In this document: positions 8,778-17,237 of the stretch, piece by piece
Numbering within the stretch: position 1 is the first letter of the stretch
Layout: each line of letters begins with the position of its first letter
Source: RUG11241 sp964560085
GTDB lineage: Bacteria; Bacillota_I; Bacilli_A; RF39; UBA660
NCBI GenBank assembly: GCA_964560085.1
Contig: CAZLKF010000001.1
Span: 1-64,000 of the forward strand
Reading direction: 5' to 3'
DNA: 64,000 nt
Position numbers and translations under genes: made by a program
The notes under the pieces: model-generated
Told to the model about the DNA's origin: nothing
Database searches by the model: none
The model's input: the letters and a program-made list of their open reading frames with translations, nothing else

Positions 8778-9881
8778 ATGAAAGTAGTAATTGGAATGTC
8801 AGGTGGCGTAGATTCAAGTGTTGCCGCAATATTATTAAAAGAACAAGGCTATGATGTTGTTGGCCTTTTTATGCGTAATTGGGATAGTTCTATAAATAAT
8901 GACTATTTAGGTAATCCTAATTTAAACAATAATATCTGCCCGCAGGAAGAAGATTATAATGATGCTTTAAAAGTGTGTGAAGAAATAGGTATTCCTCTTC
9001 ATCGAGTAGATTTTGTTAAAGAATACTGGGATTATGTATTTGAATACTTTCTTCGCGAATTAAAAAATGGGCGAACACCTAATCCTGATATAATGTGCAA
9101 TAAATATATAAAATTTGATATGTTTGCTAAAGAAGCATATAAACTAGGGGCTGATTATATAGCAACTGGTCATTATGCAAGAATTGTTAATGGCAAGCTT
9201 TATAAAGGTATAGATCATAATAAAGATCAGACATATTTTCTTTCTCAATTGACTAATGAACAATTACAACATGTTTTATTTCCAGTTGGTGATTTGGAAA
9301 AACCAAAAGTTCGCGAAATTGCTTTAAAATATGATCTGGCAACTGCAAAAAAGAAGGATTCAACAGGAATCTGTTTCATTGGTGAAAGAAATTTTCAAAA
9401 ATTCTTAGAGAATTATTTACCAAATATTCCTGGTGATATAATAAACATTCAAACTAACGAAGTAATAGGAAAACATATTGGTTTAATGTATTATACAATT
9501 GGTCAAAGAAAAGGTTTGAATATAGGTGGATCATTAGATCGTATATATGTAGTTGGAAAGAATATTGAAAAAAATATTTTATACATTGCGCATGGCGATG
9601 ATAACGAATTTTTGATTAGTACATCAGCAATAATTGAACAAGTTAATTGGATAAGTGAAAATAAACCTCAAAAATGTTCAGCGAAGTTTAGATATCGTCA
9701 ACCTGATAATGATGTTGAGATTAAATTTCTAGACAATAATGAGATATTAGTCACTTATAATCAAGGAATTAAGGCTGTTACTCCTGGTCAAGCATGTGTT
9801 TTCTATTTAAATGAAGAATGCCTCGGTGGAGGTATCATAAAGGAAGTTCAAAAAAATCAAAAGAAATTATGGTACATATAA
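8778..9881 (+). CDS. mnmA: tRNA-specific 2-thiouridylase MnmA
   Basis: MnmA makes the 2-thio group of s2U34 in Glu, Gln and Lys tRNAs. The PP-loop motif SGGVDSS lies at 8-14. The catalytic cysteine pair is at Cys107 (DIMCNKY) and Cys199 (STGICFIGE), matching the spacing of the E. coli enzyme, and KDQTYFLSQL is also typical. Length is 367 residues. A TATAAT and a GGTGA site sit just upstream, close behind spoIIM. Confidence 0.96.
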   Translation: MKVVIGMSGGVDSSVAAILLKEQGYDVVGLFMRNWDSSINNDYLGNPNLNNNICPQEEDYNDALKVCEEIGIPLHRVDFVKEYWDYVFEYFLRELKNGRTPNPDIMCNKYIKFDMFAKEAYKLGADYIATGHYARIVNGKLYKGIDHNKDQTYFLSQLTNEQLQHVLFPVGDLEKPKVREIALKYDLATAKKKDSTGICFIGERNFQKFLENYLPNIPGDIINIQTNEVIGKHIGLMYYTIGQRKGLNIGGSLDRIYVVGKNIEKNILYIAHGDDNEFLISTSAIIEQVNWISENKPQKCSAKFRYRQPDNDVEIKFLDNNEILVTYNQGIKAVTPGQACVFYLNEECLGGGIIKEVQKNQKKLWYI

Positions 9882-9908
9882 TTCTTTAAGTTTACTATTT
9901 CTTTACAC

Positions 9909-9937
9909 TTGACAATTGACATTTAAGCGGTTAAAAT
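9909..9937 (+). promoter_or_regulatory. consensus sigma-A promoter of the XRE regulator gene
   Basis: TTGACA, exactly 17 bases and TAAAAT. Transcription would start near 9944, at the GGAGGG site (9944-9949), leaving a leader of only about 13 bases. An upstream in-frame ATG at 9936 falls in the -10 box and therefore cannot be the start. Confidence 0.75.
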
Positions 9938-9956
9938 GATAATGGAGGGTAGTGAA

Positions 9957-10733
9957 ATGGAAAGATTAAATGACATATTAAGGGAACTTGGTATTTCTAA
10001 AGTAAAATTAGCAAAATTTTTAGGAGTTTCACGTCAAATGATTTATAATTATCTAGAATTAGATGATCTTAATAAATGGCCAAAAGATAAAAAAGTGATG
10101 CTGTTGAATTTGCTTGGAATAAAGACCCCAGAAGAACTTAGTACAATAAAAATTAATACTGATTACATAATGGATGTTGAAGCACGAATAAATAGTTTGT
10201 TTGAAAATAGTTATCGCGCCGAAGGTATCGATGCAAATAATATGTATAATGGTTTGAAAAAAAATCAACGTGATTTATTAAAAGGAATAGTTGACATTCT
10301 TCATGAAAAACTTGAAGATGAAACAGATGCAGATAGCTGTAATACAGTACGATATCTATATTATTTTTTACAAGCAATTGATACTTCAAAAGAGTTGAAA
10401 TATTTTCTTGCTTATGTTGTAAAATCTATGGGCTTTATTAAGCCACTTGAATTTGTTTTTAACGAAGATGAACAATTTTCATTTGAGAGTATTATGTTTA
10501 GTGGTATGACATTATATAATAATGGTGGTTTATCAAGAACTAAACTAGCTGAATCACATAAAAGATTTGTTAGTCAAATTGAACATAAAAAAGAGGAAAA
10601 ATTGAGTCGCACTCTTGAATTAAATACAATTAAAAGTCAAGCTTTGAAGGAATTAGGTTATACTGAAATTAATGAGCAAAATGCCGCAGATATTTTAGAA
10701 AAGATGGCAGAAATACAATCAAGAAAGATATAA
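9957..10733 (+). CDS. XRE-type helix-turn-helix protein with a helical C-terminal domain
   Basis: Residues about 1-60 form a helix-turn-helix of the XRE/Cro class (LGISKVKLAKFLGVSRQMIYNY). The remaining 200 residues are helical and unrecognised, with a charged C-terminus. The start is set at 9957 because GGAGGG lies seven bases upstream and earlier ATG codons lie inside the promoter. It is a single gene with its own strong promoter and a terminator shared with mraZ. It is probably a chromosomal regulator rather than a phage repressor, because nothing mobile surrounds it; its targets are unknown. Confidence 0.75.
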   Translation: MERLNDILRELGISKVKLAKFLGVSRQMIYNYLELDDLNKWPKDKKVMLLNLLGIKTPEELSTIKINTDYIMDVEARINSLFENSYRAEGIDANNMYNGLKKNQRDLLKGIVDILHEKLEDETDADSCNTVRYLYYFLQAIDTSKELKYFLAYVVKSMGFIKPLEFVFNEDEQFSFESIMFSGMTLYNNGGLSRTKLAESHKRFVSQIEHKKEEKLSRTLELNTIKSQALKELGYTEINEQNAADILEKMAEIQSRKI

Positions 10734-10734
10734 A

Positions 10735-10762
10735 AAAAAACAAGAATAAAATCTTGTTTTTT
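10735..10762. terminator. bidirectional terminator between the XRE gene and mraZ
   Basis: AAAAAACAAGA pairs with TCTTGTTTTTT around a six-base loop, ending both convergent transcripts. Confidence 0.75.
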
Positions 10763-11193
10763 TATCTTGTAATACTTTTCATATAATCATTATAAGTATC
10801 TTTACTTTCATAAATTCGAAAATGATCAACATTTCCTTGAATAAAAACACTTCCGTTAATTAAATATTGTTCTCTTAATTCTTTAGCCAATAAGATCCTT
10901 CTTTGACCATCAACGTGAATTGTGTCAATTATTGATGCTAAAATTAATTCAATTTTTCTGTTCCATTTTTCTATGACATCTGTTTCGTAAGCCAAAAGTT
11001 GTTGATCTTGAATAAATTTTAATTGTTTATGCCAAACTTCGGTATTATATATCTTTATAAAACTATTGTTATTTTTTAATACTAATAATTTTTCATCGGC
11101 TTCAACACTATCAATGAATTTTGGTAAAATTATGCGTCCTTTTCCATCAATTGCGCATGTCTTTTGACCCAATATTAGACTATCTCCTAACAT
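10762..11193 (-). CDS. mraZ: MraZ-like transcriptional regulator (orphan)
   Basis: MraZ is an AbrB-fold DNA-binding ring protein that normally regulates the dcw cluster. The 143-residue protein carries two family half-domains: DGKGRIILP near residue 17 and DGQRRILL near residue 94. The second lacks the usual glycine (GQ-R instead of QGR) and the sequence is divergent overall. It is not followed by rsmH or ftsL, and is monocistronic with its own promoter and terminator. The dcw genes at 28.5-33.6 kb are separate. No clear GTGGGA-type MraZ boxes were seen at its promoter. AAGGAG precedes the ATG. Confidence 0.8.
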   Translation of the reverse strand: MLGDSLILGQKTCAIDGKGRIILPKFIDSVEADEKLLVLKNNNSFIKIYNTEVWHKQLKFIQDQQLLAYETDVIEKWNRKIELILASIIDTIHVDGQRRILLAKELREQYLINGSVFIQGNVDHFRIYESKDTYNDYMKSITR

Positions 11194-11218
11194 ATTGCAT
11201 CTCCTTTTTATGTGCCGT

Positions 11219-11247
11219 ATTATAGTATATTATATAGTTTTTGTCAA
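11219..11247 (-). promoter_or_regulatory. consensus sigma-A promoter of mraZ
   Basis: On the minus strand: TTGACA (11247-11242), a 17-base spacer and TATAAT (11224-11219), followed by AAGGAG and the mraZ ATG. Both hexamers are perfect. Confidence 0.8.
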
Positions 11248-11261
11248 ATTGCCAATAATGT

Positions 11262-11690
11262 AAAAAAACGTAAACATAACTAATAGAGTAGAGGATAACT
11301 AGTCTATAATATAAATAAAGATTAAAAAAGTAAATATCAAAAAATCATTAAAAAAAAACATGAATATAATTGATATGTTAATAATTAATATTTATTTTTG
11401 AAATTGAAATTCATAATTTAAATTTTTAAGAAATATTTAATTTATTAAATTTTATTCATAAATAATAATTCTAATTATAAAAAAAAATTAATCAAATAAA
11501 TCATAATGATTTTAATTATTATGTTATAATATAGATATAATTTAATAATATTTATATTAATAAATATTGATTAGATTAATACTTATTCATATATTTTATT
11601 TAAAACACAACTTCCTATAATGTATATTATGTTAACTAACAAAAATACAATTTATTGTATAGATATATAATTATTGCTAATAATATTATT
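11262..11690. other. AT-rich intergenic stretch with no recognised gene
   Basis: About 430 bases of almost pure A/T lie between the mraZ promoter and the Asn/Ser-rich small gene. I see scattered TATAAT-like words and short A/T palindromes, but no convincing ORF, tRNA, DnaA boxes, riboswitch or strong hairpin. It may hold the regulatory region of the small gene at 11702. Confidence 0.5.
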
Positions 11691-11701
11691 GGGTGATTAT
11701 A

Positions 11702-11863
11702 ATGAAAAAGAATGATAAGTTACAATCAAATAGCAGTAATGCTTCTGCTAACGCTAACAATAGTTCAAACAACAATGCTAGCAATTCCAATAGTAGCAAT
11801 TCTAGCAACAGCAACAATTGCAGCGCTAACTCAAATAACAGCAATTCTGCATCTTCAAGATAG
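11702..11863 (+). CDS. 53-residue Asn/Ser-rich low-complexity protein
   Basis: The ATG is preceded by GGGTGA with five-base spacing, matching other starts here. The product is 53 residues, of which 19 are Asn, 19 Ser and 6 Ala, with a basic start (MKKNDK), one Cys (residue 40) and a final Arg. A T-tailed hairpin follows. The composition recalls gamma-type small acid-soluble spore proteins and hydrophilic coat proteins, but I see no family signature; a spore role is inference from the sporulating genome. The antisense Leu-rich frame is a by-product of the repeats. Confidence 0.65.
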   Translation: MKKNDKLQSNSSNASANANNSSNNNASNSNSSNSSNSNNCSANSNNSNSASSR

Positions 11864-11897
11864 TAACGATTTGTAGGTAATTGTAATACCCACATTT

Positions 11898-11929
11898 AAA
11901 GAAGAGGTTTTGTCCCCTCTTCTTTTTTA
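11898..11929. terminator. bidirectional terminator after the Asn/Ser-rich gene and the ZIP gene
   Basis: AAAGAAGAGG pairs with CCTCTTCTTT (loop TTTTGTCC) and is followed by T residues. The stop of the convergent ZIP-family gene lies at its edge. Confidence 0.75.
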
Positions 11930-12628
11930 TATCATTTTTAAAGTAATAATGATTATTAGACCTAATAAAATTGATTTTAAAACTAATTTGTTCATCTTAT
12001 AACTTAAGCTTTCTTTAAGCAATTCAAAAATAGCAATATAAGTCATTATACCGGCAATAACTAAATATAATTCCCCCACTACCTTAACGCCATTTTTAAA
12101 AAGTGTAAAGGCTAGAAATGCTCCAATTATTTCAGACATACTTAATAGAATCATGTAGAATAATAACTTCTTTTGTCCTTTTCCGCTGTAAAACAATGGA
12201 ATTGCCACACTTATACCCTCTGGAATGTTGTGTAGAGCAATAGAGATTGCTAATTTTAACCCTAAAACGGCATTTAATTTTAAGGTTAAGAAAGTGATAA
12301 AACCTTCCAACAAATTATGAATAATAAGTCCAATACTTGTATATATACCTACTCTATATAGCTTATTTTCATCTTTTATTATGTTATTAATAGATAAGGC
12401 TATTAAAAATCCGACAGCAAAAAATATAATAATCTTAAAAATTGATTTATTACTAATAAAAGCTATTCCTTCTGGAATAAGTTCAAAAATGGAAATAAAG
12501 AACATGATACTTGCCGCAAATGCAAGGGTTGCAGTTATTAGTTTATTTTTGTCAATTTTTAGAAAGCAAAAGAAATATCCTAAACTTGTTGCTAATCCTG
12601 ATAGAAAGCATATAAAAAAGTTTCTCAT
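11927..12628 (-). CDS. ZIP-family metal transporter (ZupT-like)
   Basis: This membrane protein has about eight predicted helices. The family signature in helices 4-5 is present: SIALHNIPEGISVAIPL (His, Asn, Pro-Glu-Gly), and an earlier helix has ELIPEG. ZIP proteins import zinc and other divalent cations. The ATG at 12628 is preferred because GGTGA lies six bases before it; the longer frame starts with TTG inside that ribosome site. Metal specificity cannot be read from the sequence. Confidence 0.85.
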   Translation of the reverse strand: MRNFFICFLSGLATSLGYFFCFLKIDKNKLITATLAFAASIMFFISIFELIPEGIAFISNKSIFKIIIFFAVGFLIALSINNIIKDENKLYRVGIYTSIGLIIHNLLEGFITFLTLKLNAVLGLKLAISIALHNIPEGISVAIPLFYSGKGQKKLLFYMILLSMSEIIGAFLAFTLFKNGVKVVGELYLVIAGIMTYIAIFELLKESLSYKMNKLVLKSILLGLIIIITLKMI

Positions 12629-12654
12629 TTTCTTCACCAATATAGTATATAAAA

Positions 12655-12678
12655 AAATAAGTGAATTATCACTTATTT
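12655..12678 (-). terminator. terminator of the xerD-deoB operon
   Basis: AAATAAGTGA pairs with TCACTTATTT (loop ATTA). On the minus strand a long T-run follows, and the deoB stop codon is inside the stem. Confidence 0.75.
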
Positions 12679-13830
12679 AAAAATTGAAAATAAATCCTTA
12701 CCTATACTAGGCATATCAATATTAAAGTTTTTAGAAATTGAGGCTCCTATATCGGCAAATTTTCCAATATAAGGTAAAACACCAGTATATTTAAATTCCT
12801 TTGAATACATCATAATAGGCACATTTTCACGAGTATGATCAGTTCCTTTAAAAGTTGGATCGTTACCATGATCGGCAGTAATGATCAGCAAATCATCATC
12901 GCGTAATGCATTAATAATATCCGGAATTGCTACATCAAATTTCTTTAAAGCTTTGCCGTAACCGATTGCATCACGACGATGTCCATATAACGAATCAAAA
13001 TCATTTAAATTAGCAAAACATAATCCATTAAAGTCTTTATTAATTGTTTTCAAAATTTGCTTGATACCATCTTCATTATCAATGGTTTTAATACTCTCTG
13101 TAATTCCTTTATTATTAAATATATCGGAAATTTTTCCAATTCCAATTACTTCAAAACCATTATTTTTAAGTTCATCTAAAACGGTATCTTTGGTAGGATT
13201 TAATGCATAATCGTGTCTATTAGCTGTCCTAGTGAATGACGGATAATTCCCAATAAATGGACGTGCTATTACTCTGCCAATTCGCCATTGACTACTTTTG
13301 GTCAATTCGCGAACCTTCTTACATATGTCATATAATTCGTCTAAAGGAATTATATCTTCATGAGCAGCAATTTGTAAAACTGAATCGGCCGAGGTATATA
13401 CAATTAATGATCCTGTGTCAATATGTTCTTGACCTAATTGTTTGATGATTTCAGTTCCACTGACTGCCCTATTTCCAATTACTTTTCGCCCACTTAGTTT
13501 TTCAATTTCTTTAAGTAATTCTTTGGGAAAACCATCAGGAAAAGTTTTATAAGGAGTTTTTGTTTCAATTCCCATCATTTCATGATGACCAGTTAATGTG
13601 TCTTTTCCTATGCTTACTGGGCTTAAAATACCGCAATAACCTGCGGTTTTTGTTTGCTGACCTAATAATTTACCAAGTCCAAGCCAATTTAGATATGGTA
13701 ATTCAATTTCATTATATTCTATTGTATGTTTTAGGGTGTTTGCTCCTATATCTCCATAACGTTTGGCATCTTGAGCTTCACCAATACCAGCTGAATCTAA
13801 TACGATTAAAAAAATTCTTTTAAATAACAT
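12673..13830 (-). CDS. deoB: phosphopentomutase
   Basis: DeoB interconverts ribose/deoxyribose 1- and 5-phosphates in nucleoside salvage. The 385-residue protein begins RIFLIVLDSAGIGEAQDA (metal-binding Asp) and contains the cap-domain TLTGHHEMMG motif and C-terminal ITADHGNDP with TDHTREN. These are the binuclear metal ligands of the alkaline phosphatase-like fold. It lies two bases downstream of xerD, the same order as xerD-deoB in B. subtilis, so the pair is co-transcribed. Confidence 0.96.
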   Translation of the reverse strand: MLFKRIFLIVLDSAGIGEAQDAKRYGDIGANTLKHTIEYNEIELPYLNWLGLGKLLGQQTKTAGYCGILSPVSIGKDTLTGHHEMMGIETKTPYKTFPDGFPKELLKEIEKLSGRKVIGNRAVSGTEIIKQLGQEHIDTGSLIVYTSADSVLQIAAHEDIIPLDELYDICKKVRELTKSSQWRIGRVIARPFIGNYPSFTRTANRHDYALNPTKDTVLDELKNNGFEVIGIGKISDIFNNKGITESIKTIDNEDGIKQILKTINKDFNGLCFANLNDFDSLYGHRRDAIGYGKALKKFDVAIPDIINALRDDDLLIITADHGNDPTFKGTDHTRENVPIMMYSKEFKYTGVLPYIGKFADIGASISKNFNIDMPSIGKDLFSIFK

Positions 13831-13832
13831 AT

Positions 13833-14756
13833 TTATACTTCCTTTCCATGAGGATGAAATGAATCGTAGTCTTTGCGCATATTTTCTTTTGAAATGTGTG
13901 TATATATTTGGGTAGTTGAAATTGATGAATGGCCAAGCAATTCTTGAATACTTCTTAAATCGGCGCCACCATCTAATAAATGAGTTGCAAATGAATGTCT
14001 TAAAGTATGAGGTGAAAAATCGGTTTTAATTCCTTCTTTAAGAGCCAATTTTTTTAGAACTTTAAAGAAACCCACTCTACTCATTTTATTACCAACATTA
14101 TTAATAAATAAATAATCATTTATTTTATTTTTTAGTAAATTATTTCGATATTCATTAATATAAACTGCTAAAGCAATGCATGCATATTCACCAATTGGAA
14201 TAATTCTCTCTTTATTACCTTTTCCAAAGATGCGGACAATATTATTAGTTAAATCTAGATCATTAACCTTAAGATTAACAAGTTCGCTTACACGCAAGCC
14301 ACAAGCATACATTAATTCAAGCATTGCTTTATTACGATAAGCATAATTGTCATCTAATTTAATATTTAGAAGCTTATCAACTTCTTCTATACTTAAAACT
14401 TTCGGTAATTTTTTGCTCAATTTTGGTGAAGATAATAAATCCATTGGGTTAATGGTTATCTTTTTGTTAATGATCAAATACTTGTAAAAAGATTTCAATG
14501 TTGAAATATTATGGGCAACTGAAATATCGCTTTCATTTAAATTGTTAACATAATTTTTAATATCTTTAATTGATAAATCTTTCAGTTCTTTTTTTGTTGT
14601 AAAAGAAAGCTTTTTAATATCGTTATAATAACTAAAAACAGTATTTTCACTTATTTTTCGTTCCATTACTAAATATTTGATATATTCAATTATATCATTA
14701 TCTGTGATTTTGTCATTATTTATTTTCTCAAATATAGTTATCACTTGTTTCACCAT
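13833..14756 (-). CDS. xerD: tyrosine recombinase XerD
   Basis: This 307-residue tyrosine recombinase most likely resolves chromosome dimers at dif. It has an N-terminal SAM-like core-binding domain and a C-terminal catalytic domain. The full catalytic set is visible: Arg in GLRVSELV, Lys in GKGNKER, His-x-x-Arg in HTLRHSFATHLL, His in LGHSS and Tyr in QIYTH. The ending YDSFHPHGKE is typical of XerD. Linkage to deoB matches the housekeeping xerD locus, so a mobile-element integrase is unlikely. The partner xerC is not in the window. Confidence 0.92.
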   Translation of the reverse strand: MVKQVITIFEKINNDKITDNDIIEYIKYLVMERKISENTVFSYYNDIKKLSFTTKKELKDLSIKDIKNYVNNLNESDISVAHNISTLKSFYKYLIINKKITINPMDLLSSPKLSKKLPKVLSIEEVDKLLNIKLDDNYAYRNKAMLELMYACGLRVSELVNLKVNDLDLTNNIVRIFGKGNKERIIPIGEYACIALAVYINEYRNNLLKNKINDYLFINNVGNKMSRVGFFKVLKKLALKEGIKTDFSPHTLRHSFATHLLDGGADLRSIQELLGHSSISTTQIYTHISKENMRKDYDSFHPHGKEV

Positions 14757-14784
14757 GTATATTATAGCAAAAAAAACAATATTT

Positions 14785-14793
14785 TGCTATAAT
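14785..14793 (+). promoter_or_regulatory. extended -10 promoter of rarA
   Basis: TGCTATAAT lies 16 bases upstream of the rarA start codon, in the divergent gap with xerD. No -35 matches well. Confidence 0.6.
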
Positions 14794-14809
14794 TGTATTG
14801 GTGATATAC

Positions 14810-16030
14810 ATGGAAGAATTACTTTCAATAAAAATGCGACCTAAAAAGCTTAGCGATGTTATTGGCCAACAACATTTAGTTGGTGAAAATCGCGTTATAT
14901 ATAATATGGTAAAACATAACAGAATATTTTCAATGATTCTATATGGAAATCCAGGAATTGGTAAAACAACAATTGCTTTAGCTATAGTTTCAGAATTGAA
15001 TTTAGATTATCGAATGTTAAATGCAACAATTAATAATAAAAAGGATTTTGATGAAGTTATAAAAGAAGCCGAAGAAAAGAATGGTTTAATTGTTTTAATG
15101 GATGAAATTCATCGTTTAAATAAGGACAAACAAGATTTACTATTGCCACATTTAGAAAGTGGAATAATAACTCTAATTGGTATGACTACAGCTAATCCTT
15201 ATCATAGTATTAATTCAGCCATTCGTAGTCGTTGCCAAATATTTGAACTAAAACCGCTTGAATATGATGATATTTTAAAGGGAATTTCAAAAGCAGTAGA
15301 AAAATTAGAAGGTATTGAAATTACTGATGAAGCAATTACTTATATTGCAAAACTTGCTAATGGAGATTTGAGGTTTGCATATAATATTTTAGAAATTGCT
15401 TATGCTTGTTCTAGTGATAATAAAATTGATCTTGATTTAGTAAAAGCAATCAATGATAAGCCATCAATTATGATTGATAAAAATGATGATGGTTATTATG
15501 ATACAATTAGTGCTTTTCAGAAATCTATTCGTGGAAGTGATGTTAATGCGGCACTTCACTATTTAGCAAAACTTATTGTTGCTGAAGACATGGATATTAT
15601 CTTAAGACGTTTAAGTGTCATAGCCTATGAAGATATTGGCCTAGCAAATCCTTCAATTGGGCCTAAAATTAATGCTGTTATTAATATTTGTGAACGTTTA
15701 GGGTTCCCAGAAGCACGAATTCCCTTAGGCGAAATAGTAATAGAAATGTGTTTATCACCTAAATCTAATAGTGCTGTTATCGCTGTTGATGCTGCTTTAA
15801 ATGATGTTCGTTCATTTGAAACTGGAAAGGTCCCAAAACATTTGCGAACAACATCAAAAGAATACAAATATCCGCATGACTATAAGAATGCTTTTGTAGT
15901 TCAACAATATTTACCAGATAAATTGTTAGGGAAAAAATATTATATCCCCAAAGAAACAAGTAAAACTGAACAATCATTAAAGCAAGTATATGATACATTA
16001 AACAAATTAAATTCGCAATTTGACAAATAA
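14810..16030 (+). CDS. rarA: replication-associated recombination ATPase RarA/MgsA
   Basis: RarA is a clamp-loader-like AAA+ ATPase acting at stalled replication forks. It has the N-terminal RP..L.DVIGQQHL box, Walker A GNPGIGKTT near residue 50, Walker B LMDEIHR and the sensor region TTANPYHS. The C-terminal tetramerisation domain includes LPDKLLGKKYY near the end. The 406-residue form starting at 14810 is preferred: GGTGA sits before that ATG, while the upstream TTG at 14798 precedes the ribosome site. Confidence 0.93.
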   Translation: MEELLSIKMRPKKLSDVIGQQHLVGENRVIYNMVKHNRIFSMILYGNPGIGKTTIALAIVSELNLDYRMLNATINNKKDFDEVIKEAEEKNGLIVLMDEIHRLNKDKQDLLLPHLESGIITLIGMTTANPYHSINSAIRSRCQIFELKPLEYDDILKGISKAVEKLEGIEITDEAITYIAKLANGDLRFAYNILEIAYACSSDNKIDLDLVKAINDKPSIMIDKNDDGYYDTISAFQKSIRGSDVNAALHYLAKLIVAEDMDIILRRLSVIAYEDIGLANPSIGPKINAVINICERLGFPEARIPLGEIVIEMCLSPKSNSAVIAVDAALNDVRSFETGKVPKHLRTTSKEYKYPHDYKNAFVVQQYLPDKLLGKKYYIPKETSKTEQSLKQVYDTLNKLNSQFDK

Positions 16031-16047
16031 TAAAAAATTGTTATAAT
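16020..16047 (+). promoter_or_regulatory. strong sigma-A promoter overlapping the rarA stop codon
   Basis: TTGACA, 16 bases and TATAAT with a TG one base upstream of the -10 (extended -10). It drives the short transcript that carries the 50-residue ORF at 16078-16230. Confidence 0.75.
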
Positions 16048-16077
16048 ATTGGCATTCTTTAGGGAGATGTCATAAGA

Positions 16078-16230
16078 ATGAATAAATTAATTGATAATTT
16101 TATGAATAATAAGATTATCGAATATATAGCTGCAGCAATATCTGCTTTTACTCCTAACAAGGTAAATAAATATCTAATTGTTACTTCAGCATATATTTTT
16201 ATATTAAAATTATATGAAATATCACATTAA
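16078..16230 (+). CDS. 50-residue hydrophobic small protein
   Basis: The ORF has AGGGAG 11 bases upstream of the ATG (slightly long spacing). A near-perfect promoter lies about 25 bases further up and a terminator immediately after the stop. The peptide starts MNKLIDNFMNNK, contains the hydrophobic or amphipathic stretch IIEYIAAAISAF, and has a second hydrophobic segment YLIVTSAYIFILKLY. It is probably membrane-associated. No family is recognised. The transcript could alternatively be a small RNA. Confidence 0.6.
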   Translation: MNKLIDNFMNNKIIEYIAAAISAFTPNKVNKYLIVTSAYIFILKLYEISH

Positions 16231-16252
16231 AAGGAGCTATATGCTCCTTTTA
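16228..16252. terminator. bidirectional terminator between the 50-residue gene and holA
   Basis: TAAAAGGAGC pairs with GCTCCTTTTA around a five-base loop. The stop codons of both convergent genes lie in the stem arms. Confidence 0.75.
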
Positions 16253-17188
16253 TAGTCCTATAATAAATAATTCTAAAGCTGATTTGCTATCAATAAGCCC
16301 TTTTTTGACATTTAAATCGATTGTACCAAGTTTTGTGAGAATATCTAATAAAATACTTTCAGAATAGTTTTTAGCCTTTATTGCAGCTAATTTGACACGA
16401 TATGGGTGCTCACCTAATTCACTAGCAATATCAGTTTCTGTAAACCCACTTTTAAGCATCTCTTTTGCTTGATACATTAATCTAAATTGATTAGCAAGAG
16501 TTACAATAATTTTTATCGGTTCTTCCTTTAAATTTAATAATTCATAATATGTTTTTAAAGATTCTTTAATATTACGATTAATAATATTATCGATAAAGGT
16601 AAAGAAATCTATATTGGGATAATCAGTAATAACACTATTTATATCAGCTTCAGTTATTACTTTGTCATCGTTTTTATATATAATCAGTTTTAAGATTTCA
16701 TTATTAATCAATTCAATATTATTATTTAATTTTTCTTTTATTAAAGTTATATTTTCATAACTTATTTGATAATCTTTTAATAATGTTTTTATTAATGATG
16801 CTGAATCTATTTTTTGATTGAAATCTTTAACTTCCCCTACTTTTCTAGCTAATTTTGTTATCTTTTTTCGTTCATCAATTTTTTCATTTAAAATTTTAAA
16901 AATAATTATATTTTCTTTATTAATATTTTGTAAATAACTTTCAACATCGTTTAATAATTTCTCATCAATAGCTTTTTCTGAAGTAAAATAATAAGCATCT
17001 TCAATTATGATAACTTTTTTATTTCCAAATAAAGGCATCGAAATAGCATCCATAAAATATTCATTAAATTCATTAATTTTGGCATTATATGAAGAAACAC
17101 ACAATTCATTTACATTGTGTTTTTTTATTAATTCTTTGATATATTCATCAATTGCATATTTCTCTAGACCATATAAAACATAAATCAT
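16250..17188 (-). CDS. holA: DNA polymerase III delta subunit
   Basis: HolA is the clamp-loader subunit that opens the beta clamp. The 312-residue protein has the N-terminal pattern YVLYGLEKYAIDEYI, a KKVIIIEDAYYFT segment, a non-functional AAA+ core without Walker A, and a C-terminal helical collar with LANQFRLMYQAKEM. This matches the YqeN/HolA family of Firmicutes. The nearest downstream gene is convergent, so holA ends an operon or stands alone. Confidence 0.9.
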   Translation of the reverse strand: MIYVLYGLEKYAIDEYIKELIKKHNVNELCVSSYNAKINEFNEYFMDAISMPLFGNKKVIIIEDAYYFTSEKAIDEKLLNDVESYLQNINKENIIIFKILNEKIDERKKITKLARKVGEVKDFNQKIDSASLIKTLLKDYQISYENITLIKEKLNNNIELINNEILKLIIYKNDDKVITEADINSVITDYPNIDFFTFIDNIINRNIKESLKTYYELLNLKEEPIKIIVTLANQFRLMYQAKEMLKSGFTETDIASELGEHPYRVKLAAIKAKNYSESILLDILTKLGTIDLNVKKGLIDSKSALELFIIGL

Positions 17189-17237
17189 GTTACCACCTAA
17201 ATTATTATAGCAATTAATAAAAAAAAAATAAAGTTAA

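Noticed and set aside
11686..11895. Leu-rich 69-codon minus-strand frame
   Set aside because: It is the antisense of the Asn/Ser-rich gene; the Leu/Glu/Ala repeats simply mirror AAC/AGC codons. No ribosome site.
13833..14756. Tyrosine recombinase as integrase of a mobile element
   Set aside because: Its XerD-like ending and linkage to deoB match the housekeeping locus; no element ends or cargo are nearby.
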